Source: an uncultured Hyphomicrobiales bacterium (GTDB taxonomy: Bacteria > Pseudomonadota > Alphaproteobacteria > Rhizobiales > TMED25). From it: a stretch of DNA of 64,000 nt. The DNA is taken from assembly GCA_905181735.1 (NCBI GenBank), contig CAJIYR010000004.1, forward strand, positions 36,821-100,820, in the 5' to 3' direction. The notes under the pieces were generated by a model, which worked only from the letters and a program-made list of their open reading frames with translations, was not told the origin of the DNA and ran no database searches. The position numbers were made by a program, and so were the translations under genes. Positions 49,865-58,603 of this stretch are shown one piece after another. Positions within the stretch are counted from its first letter, which is position 1, and the number at the start of each line of letters is the position of its first letter.

Positions 49865-51070
49865 TTACAGTTCAACAGCTCCAGTCGGATAATTGTGTAA
49901 TCGCTCACAGGAATCTTTTTTTATCAGAAGTAATTCACCAGTCTGCACCCCAGATTTATGGTCTTCTGTGATTATATTTGGCTGTAAAACAACAGTCATA
50001 CCTTCTTTGAATACAAAATCTATATTGTTATCTGCTGGTCTGCTGGTCGTGCCTAAAACTGGCGGAAGATAACCACCACCATATCCGTGGATTAAATCAT
50101 CCCAAATACTATATCCATTTTTTTCAATAATTTTTGAAGCTTCTATGATTTCTGAAGCATGTGTTCCGTCTTTTAGTAAACTTCTGATATTCAAAAAGAC
50201 TTCGTCAGCAACTGCATGAAGTTCTTTATAAATACTTGTCATTGGTCCGAGTGAGATGGTCCTTAATATTTGCCCTGGATAGTTCCAGAAGTGAGCGCTA
50301 ATTTCAGTTGAGATAATATCATTTTTCTTAATTTTTTGATTTGAAGTAAACTGAGAGGGTACACAATTATTTGGATTATCCATTGGGGTAATTCCAAAGA
50401 AATTAATAACTTTATTCCCTCCTAAAGGAATATATGCGCTTTGAGTTGAATGAGAAAGTTCATGTTGTGTTATCCCAGGTTGAATATTATTAACCATCGA
50501 AGAAATCCCATTATCAGTCATGGCCGCTCCAATTTTAATCCAGGAAAGTTCTTCCTCACTCTTAATTAATCTCATGGAGATATAATTTTTATTCATATCT
50601 GATATTTGTAGGGTTGCGTTCCTTATAAGATTGTACATATTAATGGTCAATCTTCCAACTACACCAAGCGTTGATGTTGTTTTTGGTATAGTAGAAACTA
50701 TATTAGATATGATTTTATTTGATAGGCTTCTTTCCCCCCAAATAACCTCAACATTTTTATGGACAAGGATTTCAGCCATTGGAAGATGATTATAATGTTC
50801 AATATATAACTTTAATTTTTCACCGCGTCCGATATGTAATAAAGCTTCTTGCGTGACTGGCCATCCTGTTAACCATTGTATAGCAGATCCAGAATTTCCT
50901 GCTTCGTATATAATTGCATCAGAAATTTCATCCGTACCATTTTTTAACATGGCGCTTTCGAACAAGATTCGTCTATTTTCATACTCTGTTGATGAAAATT
51001 CTGGATAGTCACTATTTAAGAGTTGAAGTTCTCTTTCTCCAATTTTATTTAAATAGTTAATATTGTTCAT
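49865..51070 (-). CDS. M24/creatinase-fold protein with metal ligands lost
   Basis: Protein of 401 residues with the creatinase N-terminal domain (about 30-160) and the pita-bread M24 catalytic fold (about 175-400). In metallo-M24 enzymes two Asp, one His and two Glu bind the metal pair. Aligning the motifs by eye, these positions are Glu256, Gln267, His328, Gln363 and Gly378 here, so only the histidine (HGYGGGY) and a conservative Glu remain. That pattern fits metal-free creatinase-type enzymes (C-N hydrolysis) or a pseudoenzyme rather than an aminopeptidase. It precedes an accessory catabolic region and is followed on the minus strand, upstream, by the SMP-30 gene. Confidence 0.82.
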   Translation of the reverse strand: MNNINYLNKIGERELQLLNSDYPEFSSTEYENRRILFESAMLKNGTDEISDAIIYEAGNSGSAIQWLTGWPVTQEALLHIGRGEKLKLYIEHYNHLPMAEILVHKNVEVIWGERSLSNKIISNIVSTIPKTTSTLGVVGRLTINMYNLIRNATLQISDMNKNYISMRLIKSEEELSWIKIGAAMTDNGISSMVNNIQPGITQHELSHSTQSAYIPLGGNKVINFFGITPMDNPNNCVPSQFTSNQKIKKNDIISTEISAHFWNYPGQILRTISLGPMTSIYKELHAVADEVFLNIRSLLKDGTHASEIIEASKIIEKNGYSIWDDLIHGYGGGYLPPVLGTTSRPADNNIDFVFKEGMTVVLQPNIITEDHKSGVQTGELLLIKKDSCERLHNYPTGAVEL

Positions 51071-51088
51071 GTATTTCTATGTTTCTTT

Positions 51089-52009
51089 TTAAGATAATCC
51101 ATACAAGGTTTTACCCGCTACAGGAAGAGTTGCTCTCATAATTCTACCGTTCATGGAATCTGTGATATATAATGTCTTTTTATCTGGTCCACCAAAGGCT
51201 GTATTAGTCATTAAGCTGTGCCCTTCTGTATAAATTAGATGAGTTGGCAAACAGTTGCTATCAAACCTCCAAACACCAACGCCAAGATGGTTAACAATCA
51301 TTCCATCTTCTGAATCCATCTCAAGGCCGTCAGGACCCGCATGCCCACCTGACAATTGAATGGCTACACCACTTTTACTAACGCTATTATCTGCCATAAG
51401 AGGTAAACGCCATATTTGTTGCGATCTTGTAATCGCAACGTAAACTTGGTTTTCAGCATTATTAACTGTAATTCCATTTGGACTTGGAGCGTTTGTTACT
51501 AGTTTATGCAGTTGTCCATCTTTTGTTAATCTAAAAACTCTACCAGTTGGATCAATTATTCCTGTTTGACCTTGATCGGTAAAATACAAATCTCCATTTG
51601 ATGTAAAATGAAGATCATTTAAACCCTTAAACCCCTCTGAATACATTGTGTCTATCAGAGGTTCTATTTTTCCAGAATTAACATCCAATTTCATTAGACC
51701 TTGTTTATAGCAAGCAATATAAGCTGACCCATCTTTATGAAACTTTAGACCATTTGGCCAACCGTCATACTCACAAACAATATCCCATTCTCCGTCAGGC
51801 GTTATTTTAAAAACTCTACCAAAAGGGATGTCAGTAACATATAAATTACCTTTTCTATCAAATGAAGGGCCTTCAAGGAATTGGTTTACCGTTGCACCTT
51901 GTCTGTTTGGGTTCGACCAAGCTGTCTGTGTTGTATTTCTGTATTTTTCTGGTAATTCTGTAAATATCTCAGCTTTTATTAGTTCGGGTTGTTTGAAAGG
52001 GTTCAGCAT
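51089..52009 (-). CDS. SMP-30/gluconolactonase-family protein
   Basis: Six-bladed beta-propeller of 306 residues in the SMP-30/luciferin-regenerating/gluconolactonase family, which hydrolyse sugar or other lactones with a divalent metal. The likely metal ligands are in place: Glu46 (FLEGPS), Asn131 (GLNDLHF), Asn178 (SPNGI) and Asp227 (GPDGLE). No signal peptide is evident. It is upstream of the M24 gene on the same strand (18-nt gap) and divergent from the mce-like gene. The lactone substrate is unknown. Confidence 0.87.
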   Translation of the reverse strand: MLNPFKQPELIKAEIFTELPEKYRNTTQTAWSNPNRQGATVNQFLEGPSFDRKGNLYVTDIPFGRVFKITPDGEWDIVCEYDGWPNGLKFHKDGSAYIACYKQGLMKLDVNSGKIEPLIDTMYSEGFKGLNDLHFTSNGDLYFTDQGQTGIIDPTGRVFRLTKDGQLHKLVTNAPSPNGITVNNAENQVYVAITRSQQIWRLPLMADNSVSKSGVAIQLSGGHAGPDGLEMDSEDGMIVNHLGVGVWRFDSNCLPTHLIYTEGHSLMTNTAFGGPDKKTLYITDSMNGRIMRATLPVAGKTLYGLS

Positions 52010-52041
52010 TGGATCTCCTAGGCATTTATGTTATTAATTAC

Positions 52042-52056
52042 TGTATATAATATACA
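52042..52056. promoter_or_regulatory. 15-bp palindrome, putative operator
   Basis: TGTATATAATATACA is an odd-length perfect palindrome about 33 bp before the SMP-30 start, in the divergent spacer with the mce-like gene. A second GTATA follows at 52063. The form resembles GntR/FadR-type operators (TGTA...TACA), but the region is AT-rich and no regulator gene is adjacent. Confidence 0.4.
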
Positions 52057-52191
52057 CTTTTTTGTATAACTATCATTAATTAATTATATGTAAAATGTTT
52101 TTATATGTTTTCAGTTTATATTTTAATATTTTATAATTGTAAATTTACGGTTAAATATTATTTTAAATTCATATTTAGAGGAATAATTTAA

Positions 52192-52635
52192 ATGAATGAA
52201 GGATTAAAAGAAGAATCTTTAATACCGGCAATAGAGATTGATCATATAGGTCACGCTGTTCCAAATCTTGAAATTGCTATAAACAGCTATCAACGTATAT
52301 TTGGAATGGTATCTTCGGAGATTAAAGTTGTTGAACAGCAAGGGATTAGAATTGCATATTTATCTTTGGGAAATGTCAAAATAGAGCTTATGGAGCCATT
52401 AAACGATAAATCTCCAATAAACAAATTTCTTGCAAGGAATCCTAAAGGAGGCATTCATCATTATTGCATAGTTACGAATGATATTAACTCTTCTTATGAT
52501 AAATCGGTTTCTAATCAATTAAATATACTAAATAAGCCAACAGAAGGACATCATGGAAGAAATTTATACTTTATTCATCCATCTGAGACAAATGGAGCCT
52601 TGATTGAAGTTGAAGAGCCTGCTAAAAAACGATAA
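52192..52635 (+). CDS. mce: Methylmalonyl-CoA epimerase-like VOC protein
   Basis: 147-residue vicinal-oxygen-chelate protein with the Mce pattern: DHIGHAV at 17-23 with metal ligand His18, VEQQGIRIAYLSLGN, IELMEPL, GGIHH (86-90) with His90, and GALIEVEE with Glu139. The classical enzyme interconverts (R)- and (S)-methylmalonyl-CoA for propionyl-CoA assimilation. No mutase or carboxylase genes are present here; instead it heads a run with a crotonase and CoA-transferases, so an epimerase for another acyl-CoA is conceivable. Confidence 0.8.
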   Translation: MNEGLKEESLIPAIEIDHIGHAVPNLEIAINSYQRIFGMVSSEIKVVEQQGIRIAYLSLGNVKIELMEPLNDKSPINKFLARNPKGGIHHYCIVTNDINSSYDKSVSNQLNILNKPTEGHHGRNLYFIHPSETNGALIEVEEPAKKR

Positions 52636-52695
52636 ACATATTTTGGATGAATTTATTAAAATTATACAATTAACATAAACACTAAAGGAAATGAA

Positions 52696-53565
52696 ATGAC
52701 GAAAGCTGGCGGAGAATATAAAGAAATATTATTTGAAATTAAAAATAAAGTTGCATGGATATCCATTAATAGACCAGAAGTAAGGAATGCTTTTAGAGAA
52801 CAAACATTAGATGAAATGCGTGATGCAGTTCTGTCTACAAGAAACGATCCGTCAATTGTTTGTGTTGTTATTCGTGGAGCAGGTGATAAAGCTTTCTCTG
52901 CAGGTGGAGACTTCCATGCAATGATGAGAATCGATTGGCAAAATGCAGCACACTGGAATGACCGTATGTTACACTTAGCAATGGCTTGTAGAGGAATACC
53001 AATTCCTGTTGTTGCGATGGTACATGGATATTGCATGGGTGGTGGCCATGAATTAGCTTTATGGTGTGATTTAGTAATTGCGGCTGATGATGCAGTATTT
53101 GGACAAAGTGGTGCAGTTGTAGGTGCTTGCCCAACTGTAGGAGCAACACAATACTTGCCGCAGCTTATTGGATCAAGATTAGCAAAAGAGATGATTTTTA
53201 TGGCCAGAAGATTTACAGCTCAAGAAGCTGTTAATATTGGTTTAATCAATAGAGTTGTTCCTAAAGCAGATTTAGAGTCAGAAACACAAAAATGGTGTGA
53301 AGGCATGATCGAAAGAAGTGGACAAACTATTAGAATGGTTAAAAAGTCATTAAATCATGATTCAGATGCATTGTATGCTTCATGGCAGCATGGAATGGAA
53401 TTACTTGCACATGTTTGGGGTACTGATGAATGCATGGAAGGTATGAATGCATTTTTAGAAAAAAGAAAACCAGATTTCCAAAAATTCCGTGAAATGAATA
53501 AAGAGAATGTTGAAAACTATCTAGATGGTATCGACAATAATGAAAATGAGAGACCAGCAAAATAG
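52696..53565 (+). CDS. Crotonase-family protein with MenB/BadI-like features
   Basis: 289-residue crotonase-fold enzyme. The oxyanion loop is FSAGGDF (67-73). The first hydratase glutamate is kept (Glu119 in GGGHEL), but the second, 20 residues on, is Gly139 in a FGQSGAVVG loop. That loop and the C-terminal FTAQEAVNIGL and LEKRKPDFQKF stretches resemble MenB and BadI (ring-forming or ring-opening CoA-thioester enzymes) more than enoyl-CoA hydratase. A good AAAGGA site precedes the ATG. The next gene encodes a CoA-transferase, starting about 13 nt after its stop. Reaction unknown. Confidence 0.82.
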   Translation: MTKAGGEYKEILFEIKNKVAWISINRPEVRNAFREQTLDEMRDAVLSTRNDPSIVCVVIRGAGDKAFSAGGDFHAMMRIDWQNAAHWNDRMLHLAMACRGIPIPVVAMVHGYCMGGGHELALWCDLVIAADDAVFGQSGAVVGACPTVGATQYLPQLIGSRLAKEMIFMARRFTAQEAVNIGLINRVVPKADLESETQKWCEGMIERSGQTIRMVKKSLNHDSDALYASWQHGMELLAHVWGTDECMEGMNAFLEKRKPDFQKFREMNKENVENYLDGIDNNENERPAK

Positions 53566-53578
53566 AAAGACTGTTAGT

Positions 53579-54778
53579 ATGAAAAATAATAGGACGGGCC
53601 CCTTATCTGGAATAAAGGTTCTTGATTTAAGCAGAATTTTAGCAGGACCATATTGTACTATGAATTTAGGAGATATGGGTGCTGAGGTTATTAAAGTTGA
53701 GCAGCCTGGAAAAGGTGATGATACACGATCATGGGGGCCTCCTTTTGCTGGGAGTGAAGCGGCTTATTTTTTAGGTATTAACAGGAACAAGAAAAGCATA
53801 ACACTGGATTTAAAGTCAAAAGAAGGGCAAGAGATTTTAAAAAAACTTCTAACCCAATCTGATGTGTTAATAGAGAATTTTAAATTTGGAACATTAGAAA
53901 AATTTGGAATTACAAAAGAATGGAGAGAGAAAGAAGCTCCGCAACTGGTCCATTGTCAGATTACAGGATACGGAGGCAGGGGGCCAAGAGGATCAAGACC
54001 TGGTTACGATTTTCTTTTGCAAGCAGAAAGTGGTTTGATGAGTATAACTGGGGATCAAAATGGAGCTCCGACTAAGGTGGGTGTAGCTCTTGTTGATGTT
54101 TGTACTGGAATGAATGCAACTATTGGAATATTGGGTGCACTTAATGCAAGAAATGATACTGGGAAAGGTCAAAAAGTTGAAACCAGTCTTTATGCAACAA
54201 GCATCTCTATGTTAATTAATGTAGCTGCAAACAATTTAGTTAGCGGAAAACCTGCACGAAGATTTGGTAACGGTCACCCAAATATTGTTCCTTATAGAAC
54301 ATTTGAGGCCTTGGATGGCAGTATAGCTGTCGCTGTTGGTAATGATACTCAATTTGCTAGACTATCTATTTGTTTAGGTAAACCTGAATGGGCACAAGAC
54401 GATAGGTTTATTAAGAATTCTGATAGAGTTGTAAATAGAGATATTATTGATCAAGAAATACAGAACATCATTGGAACAAAAACTGCTGAGGAGTGGATTA
54501 AGAAGTTATTAGAATCTGATATACCTGCAAGCATGGTTAATACAGTAGAGAATGCTTTAAAAGATGAACAGACGTTAGCAAACGATATGGTTGTTGAGAT
54601 TGAACATCCTGTTGCTGGGACTTTAAAAATGCTGGGTGTTCCATATAAATTTTCAGACACGCCAGCTACAGTAGATCTTGCTCCACCTCTTTTAGGTGCG
54701 GATACAAAAGAAATACTAGAAAGTATTGGTATAGATGACGATACTTTAGATGATTATAAAAATCGAGGAATTGTTTGA
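53579..54778 (+). CDS. Family III (CaiB/BaiF-type) CoA-transferase
   Basis: Formyl-CoA-transferase-fold enzyme that moves CoA between carboxylic acids. The frame is open from 53525, but the ATG at 53579, just past the crotonase stop, starts the family-typical GPLSGIKVLDLSRILAGP and gives 399 residues. The catalytic aspartate is Asp144 (RPGYDFLLQ), followed by ESGLMSITG and the TKVGVALVD block. It could activate the free acid degraded by this locus, with a short acyl-CoA such as succinyl-CoA as donor (inference). Confidence 0.88.
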   Translation: MKNNRTGPLSGIKVLDLSRILAGPYCTMNLGDMGAEVIKVEQPGKGDDTRSWGPPFAGSEAAYFLGINRNKKSITLDLKSKEGQEILKKLLTQSDVLIENFKFGTLEKFGITKEWREKEAPQLVHCQITGYGGRGPRGSRPGYDFLLQAESGLMSITGDQNGAPTKVGVALVDVCTGMNATIGILGALNARNDTGKGQKVETSLYATSISMLINVAANNLVSGKPARRFGNGHPNIVPYRTFEALDGSIAVAVGNDTQFARLSICLGKPEWAQDDRFIKNSDRVVNRDIIDQEIQNIIGTKTAEEWIKKLLESDIPASMVNTVENALKDEQTLANDMVVEIEHPVAGTLKMLGVPYKFSDTPATVDLAPPLLGADTKEILESIGIDDDTLDDYKNRGIV

Positions 54779-54807
54779 TATAATTTAGCAGGAAGTGGAA
54801 AAAATTT

Positions 54808-55728
54808 GTGAACGATAATTTTGAAATATCTAAAAAAACTAAAATTGCAACATTAGAAAGTGCAATTGCAGATAATATTAATTCAGGGAGCGTTATATTC
54901 TTAGGTGGCTTTGGTCATGCAATCCCGTTTTATAGTTCACATGAGATAATAAGGCAAAATATAAAAGATCTGACAATTTGTCGATCAGGTGCTGATATTC
55001 TATTTGACCAAATGATAGCATCAGGGATTGTTAGCAAGGTAATATTTGGATATATAGGTAATCCAGGAGTCGGATTATCTCATTCTTTTCGAAAAGCAGT
55101 AAAGAATCATAAAATATTATTAGAAGAATGGACCAATTATTCATTAATTCTTAGATTACATGCTGGACGTATGGGTTTGCCATTCATTCCATCTAAAATT
55201 CTACAAATTGGTGATATGCCCGATAATATTAAATATATGAAAACCATTAAATGCCCATATACGGATATAAATATGTCTGCAATCCCAGCGCTTGTTCCAG
55301 ATGTTGCTGTTATTCACGCTCAACAAGCGGATGAGTTTGGTAATATTCAAATGTGGGGAGTTGATGGAGATACAATTGAAGGTGCTTTGGCGTCAAATAA
55401 AATTATAGTTAGTGTTGAAAGGATTGTAGATAATTCTGAGATCAAAAAATTCCCAGATCGGACTGTAATTCCAGCGCATAGAGTAAGCGCTGTTGTGGAG
55501 CTGCCATGGGGAGCATATCCTTCTTACGTAACAGATTTTTACTCAAGAGATGATAAACATTACATTGAATATGACAAAATTAGCAGAGATCCAGATCTTT
55601 TAAATGGTTATATTGATAAGTGGATAAGAAACATCGAATCAATAGAGGAATATAAGAAATTAATAGGCATGAAAAAACTTAAAGAATTACAAAATGGTAT
55701 TTGCGGGTTAAAATCTAATGATGAATGA
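54808..55728 (+). CDS. Class I CoA-transferase subunit A (glutaconate type)
   Basis: 306 residues resembling glutaconate CoA-transferase subunit A: FLGGFGHAIP near 31-40, the GLPFIPSKIL block and VAVIHAQQADEFGNIQMWG, a highly typical stretch. The start is GTG at 54808 behind an AGGAAGTGG site; no better ATG exists nearby. It overlaps the subunit B frame by 11 nt, so the two are translationally coupled. The relation to steroid-degrading IpdA is more distant than to GctA as far as I can judge by eye. Confidence 0.87.
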   Translation: MNDNFEISKKTKIATLESAIADNINSGSVIFLGGFGHAIPFYSSHEIIRQNIKDLTICRSGADILFDQMIASGIVSKVIFGYIGNPGVGLSHSFRKAVKNHKILLEEWTNYSLILRLHAGRMGLPFIPSKILQIGDMPDNIKYMKTIKCPYTDINMSAIPALVPDVAVIHAQQADEFGNIQMWGVDGDTIEGALASNKIIVSVERIVDNSEIKKFPDRTVIPAHRVSAVVELPWGAYPSYVTDFYSRDDKHYIEYDKISRDPDLLNGYIDKWIRNIESIEEYKKLIGMKKLKELQNGICGLKSNDE

Positions 55729-56473
55729 TTGTAAAATATTATCTCAAAATGCAAGAATTGCAGTCCTCGCTGCAAGAGACTTACAAGATGAGAAATCTTG
55801 TTTTGTAGGCATAGGAATTCCTTCGGACGCAGCTTGTTTAGCAAAATTATCCCACGCACCAAATTTAAGTTTGATTTATGAATCGGGCGTTATAGGGACG
55901 TTACCTCACTCACCTGCGATGTCAACTGGCAGCCCTTCAATAGCACATAATTCTGATATGATTACAGACAGCTTTACAGTGTTTGGAGAATTGCAAGCTG
56001 GGAGAATTGACATTGGTTTGTTGTCAGCGGCTCAGGTAGATACTTTTGGTAATTTAAATTCAACTGTTATAGGACCCTATGAGAATCCAAAGATAAGAAT
56101 GGTAGGATCAGGTGGTGCACATGATATTGCATGTTTGGTTCCTGAATTAATTATATTAATGCCTCATGATAGTCGGAGATTCGTAAATGATGTCGATTTT
56201 ATAACGAGCCCAGGTGCAAATAAAGAATTTAACGAAACAAGATTAAAAAATAAACTAGGATCAGGGCCTGTGTCTTTAATAACAGACAGAGCAAGATTTT
56301 ATATGTCAAAAGATGGTTGGAAGCTTGATGCTCCATTAGCTGGTTATTCATACGACGAAGCAACAGAAGATCTGCCATGGGATGTAGGTAAGGGAATAAA
56401 TAACAGTATCACTATTAGTGATGATTTGTTCAATGCAATTAGATATTTACCATACCTAGAATCTAAAAATTAA
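55718..56473 (+). CDS. Class I CoA-transferase subunit B (glutaconate type)
   Basis: 251-residue partner of the preceding gene. The catalytic glutamate that forms the glutamyl-CoA thioester is present as Glu55 in YESGVIG. The stretch AAQVDTFGNLNSTVIG followed by a GSGGAHDIA segment matches GctB. The kept glutamate argues for a true CoA-transferase and not a lyase-type relative. It converges with the aminotransferase gene, 7 nt between stops. Confidence 0.87.
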   Translation: MMNDCKILSQNARIAVLAARDLQDEKSCFVGIGIPSDAACLAKLSHAPNLSLIYESGVIGTLPHSPAMSTGSPSIAHNSDMITDSFTVFGELQAGRIDIGLLSAAQVDTFGNLNSTVIGPYENPKIRMVGSGGAHDIACLVPELIILMPHDSRRFVNDVDFITSPGANKEFNETRLKNKLGSGPVSLITDRARFYMSKDGWKLDAPLAGYSYDEATEDLPWDVGKGINNSITISDDLFNAIRYLPYLESKN

Positions 56474-56480
56474 TTTATTT

Positions 56481-57851
56481 TTATGATATTACTTCAATAA
56501 TTGCTTTTTTTGTAACATCTACAATCTTATCAATTTCTTTCTTTGATGCGCATAATGGAGGTGCAAACCCTATTATATCCCCTTCTGGCATTGCTCTCGC
56601 CAAGACACCATAGTTTTTCATAGCTTTTATTATATCCGCCGCTATTAATCCTGGCTTACTATAAAATTTTCTTTCTTTTTTTTCTTTTACAATTTCTACT
56701 GCGGCAAGCATTCCAGCCCCCCTTACATCACCAATTTTTTCATGAGAGGATAGCGCTCCTAATAATCTTTCATTTAGATACTTCCCAGTCTCTGATGCAT
56801 TATTAATAAGATCTAATTTATCCAATAATTTCAGATTAGCAACACCGGCTGCACATGATATGGGATGGCCTGAGTATGTTGACCCATGGTTTAGAGATGC
56901 ATATTGATCTGTACCTTTTTTTATAACATCCCATACTTTATTAGAAATTATCGATCCAGATAAAGGCGCATATGCTGAAGTAAGACCTTTGGCTATTGTG
57001 ATAAAATCAGGTACTATATTATAATGATCTGATCCAAACATTGATCCAAGTCTTCCAAAACCAGTTACGACTTCATCTGCTATTAGCATGATGTCGTATC
57101 TTTTTAAAATTACTGATATTTCTTCCCAATATTTATTGGGTGGAGGAACAATACCTCCATTACCCATAATTGGTTCGGCAATAAAAGCTGCAATAGTATC
57201 GGGCTCTTGTGATAAAATAAGTTTTTCCAATTGATCGGAGCAATACTTACTATATTGTTCTTCTGTCTGATCAAGGTTTGTTCGGTGGTAATAAAAAGCC
57301 TGCTCTGTATGCAAAACACGATCAATTGGTAAATCAAAATTCACATGATAATTTTTTAATCCAGTCAAACTTCCAGATAGAATACCGGCACCATGATATC
57401 CTCTCATTCTAGAGATAATTTTTTTCTTTTTAGTTTTTCCTATTATATTATTATAATACCACACTAATTTGACATTAAGCTCGTTTGCATCAGATCCTGT
57501 TAGACCAAAGAAAATTTTACTCATATTTTTTGGAGATCTATCCAATACCATTTCTGATAACTCAATAGAGGCTTCGGTGCTATGACCTAAATAAGAATGA
57601 TAATATGATAACTTGTGCGCTTGCTTGGATATAGCATCTGCAACTTCTGTTCGTCCGTAACCAATATTTACGCAATATAGACCAGCAAAAGCATCTAAAT
57701 ATTCATTATTTTCAATATCTTTTATATAAGACCCATAACCGCTATGCATAATTTTTTGAGGTAATTCTCCTCTTTCAAATTTTTCAAGATCAGTCATTGG
57801 ATGAATAAAATTATCACGATCCGACTTTTTTAAATTTTTATTTTCTATCAT
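56481..57851 (-). CDS. Class III PLP-dependent aminotransferase (omega-transaminase)
   Basis: 456-residue fold-type I aminotransferase. The PLP lysine is Lys288 (TIAKGLTSAYAPL), the pyridine-N aspartate Asp259 (IADEVVTGFGR) and the phosphate-binding segment GSDANE (119-124). The N-terminal LDAFAGLYCVNIGYGR and the GYHG motif (151-154) fit omega-amino acid:pyruvate transaminases (beta-alanine, taurine, putrescine or related). It is on the strand opposite the CoA genes and ends against them, so it may be a separate unit of the same locus. Amine substrate unknown. Confidence 0.9.
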   Translation of the reverse strand: MIENKNLKKSDRDNFIHPMTDLEKFERGELPQKIMHSGYGSYIKDIENNEYLDAFAGLYCVNIGYGRTEVADAISKQAHKLSYYHSYLGHSTEASIELSEMVLDRSPKNMSKIFFGLTGSDANELNVKLVWYYNNIIGKTKKKKIISRMRGYHGAGILSGSLTGLKNYHVNFDLPIDRVLHTEQAFYYHRTNLDQTEEQYSKYCSDQLEKLILSQEPDTIAAFIAEPIMGNGGIVPPPNKYWEEISVILKRYDIMLIADEVVTGFGRLGSMFGSDHYNIVPDFITIAKGLTSAYAPLSGSIISNKVWDVIKKGTDQYASLNHGSTYSGHPISCAAGVANLKLLDKLDLINNASETGKYLNERLLGALSSHEKIGDVRGAGMLAAVEIVKEKKERKFYSKPGLIAADIIKAMKNYGVLARAMPEGDIIGFAPPLCASKKEIDKIVDVTKKAIIEVIS

Positions 57852-57901
57852 AATAATCCTATTAAATTATAAAAATATTTAACAAAAGCATTGTTTATTG
57901 A

Positions 57902-57918
57902 ATATAGTATTACTATAT
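57902..57918. promoter_or_regulatory. 17-bp perfect palindrome, putative operator
   Basis: ATATAGTA-T-TACTATAT lies in the divergent spacer between the aminotransferase and the SnoaL-like gene, about 37 bp before the latter's ATG and 50 bp before the former's. It could bind a regulator controlling both genes. It is AT-only apart from one G and one C, so chance cannot be excluded. Confidence 0.4.
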
Positions 57919-57954
57919 ACTTATGCAATAATAATCATCAGAAAGGAAATTAAA

Positions 57955-58287
57955 ATGTCTTTATACCAAAAACTCACAAAAGTCATGACTGATCGGGATG
58001 TCGAGAGTTATGCTGCGCTTTTTCACGAAGATGCAGAGATTATATTTCATAAATCAGGCAGCAAATTCACAAAAAGTGAATGGACTACTATGGTCGTTGA
58101 TATGATGGGGAACCCAAAGTTCTTTAACGATCTATCTCGTTCTCGTTGTGTTTATGAGAATGATGACATCTTGGTTTCACATGAATTCATGTCTTACCCT
58201 GACGATACTAAAGAAGCAGTTATGTTGGTTGCTATGAAAAAAGATGGACAAATAATACGCATGGAAACTGGCGCAACTCCTCTTTAA
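57955..58287 (+). CDS. SnoaL/NTF2-like small protein
   Basis: The open frame begins at 57898, but a GAAAGGA site lies 8 nt before the ATG at 57955, giving a 110-residue protein (MSLYQKLTKVMTDRD). The pattern of an N-terminal helix, YAALFHEDAEIIFHKSG and a strand-rich C-terminal half ending RMETGATPL suggests the NTF2/SnoaL cone fold, which hosts diverse isomerases, hydrolases and dehydratases. No catalytic residues can be assigned. It may act in the catabolic locus. Confidence 0.7.
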   Translation: MSLYQKLTKVMTDRDVESYAALFHEDAEIIFHKSGSKFTKSEWTTMVVDMMGNPKFFNDLSRSRCVYENDDILVSHEFMSYPDDTKEAVMLVAMKKDGQIIRMETGATPL

Positions 58288-58603
58288 TAATATAATAGTA
58301 GTTACGTGACAGTAAATTCAGGGGATTAGGGATATATTTTTACAAGTTTTAAATTTTAAAAAACACATAATTTAAAAAACTTATAACTTACTAATCACGC
58401 AACTATATTTAATACGTTTCTAATTCTCGCTTGGATCATTAACTATCCTAAGTTGGCGAAAATAATTTGAATTTCTTGATTTGTTAAATAAGATTATATC
58501 AATCTATGGAAAAGCAAGAGACATTTACATTAATAGGCGAAGCTCTTGTTATGAGAGAAATCTAAAATTTTGAATAGAAACCAGAATATATTTAGCTAAT
58601 TAA
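58288..58603. other. Gap of 316 bp with no clear gene
   Basis: No convincing coding region, RNA gene or terminator is visible between the SnoaL-like gene and the convergent cupin gene. A 19-codon frame (58506-58565, plus strand, starting MEKQETFTLIGEALV) has somewhat gene-like composition and could be a gene remnant, but it lacks a ribosome site and I do not recognise it. Both flanking genes end into this gap, so it needs no promoter. Confidence 0.5.

Noticed and set aside
52868..53149. 93-residue minus-strand frame inside the crotonase gene
   Set aside because: Fully antisense to a well-supported gene, His/Leu-rich shadow translation, no ribosome site.
55718..56473. Assignment of the transferase pair as IpdAB steroid-ring hydrolase
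   Set aside because: The catalytic Glu of true CoA-transferases (Glu55) is present and the sequence looks closer to GctAB; no steroid genes are nearby.
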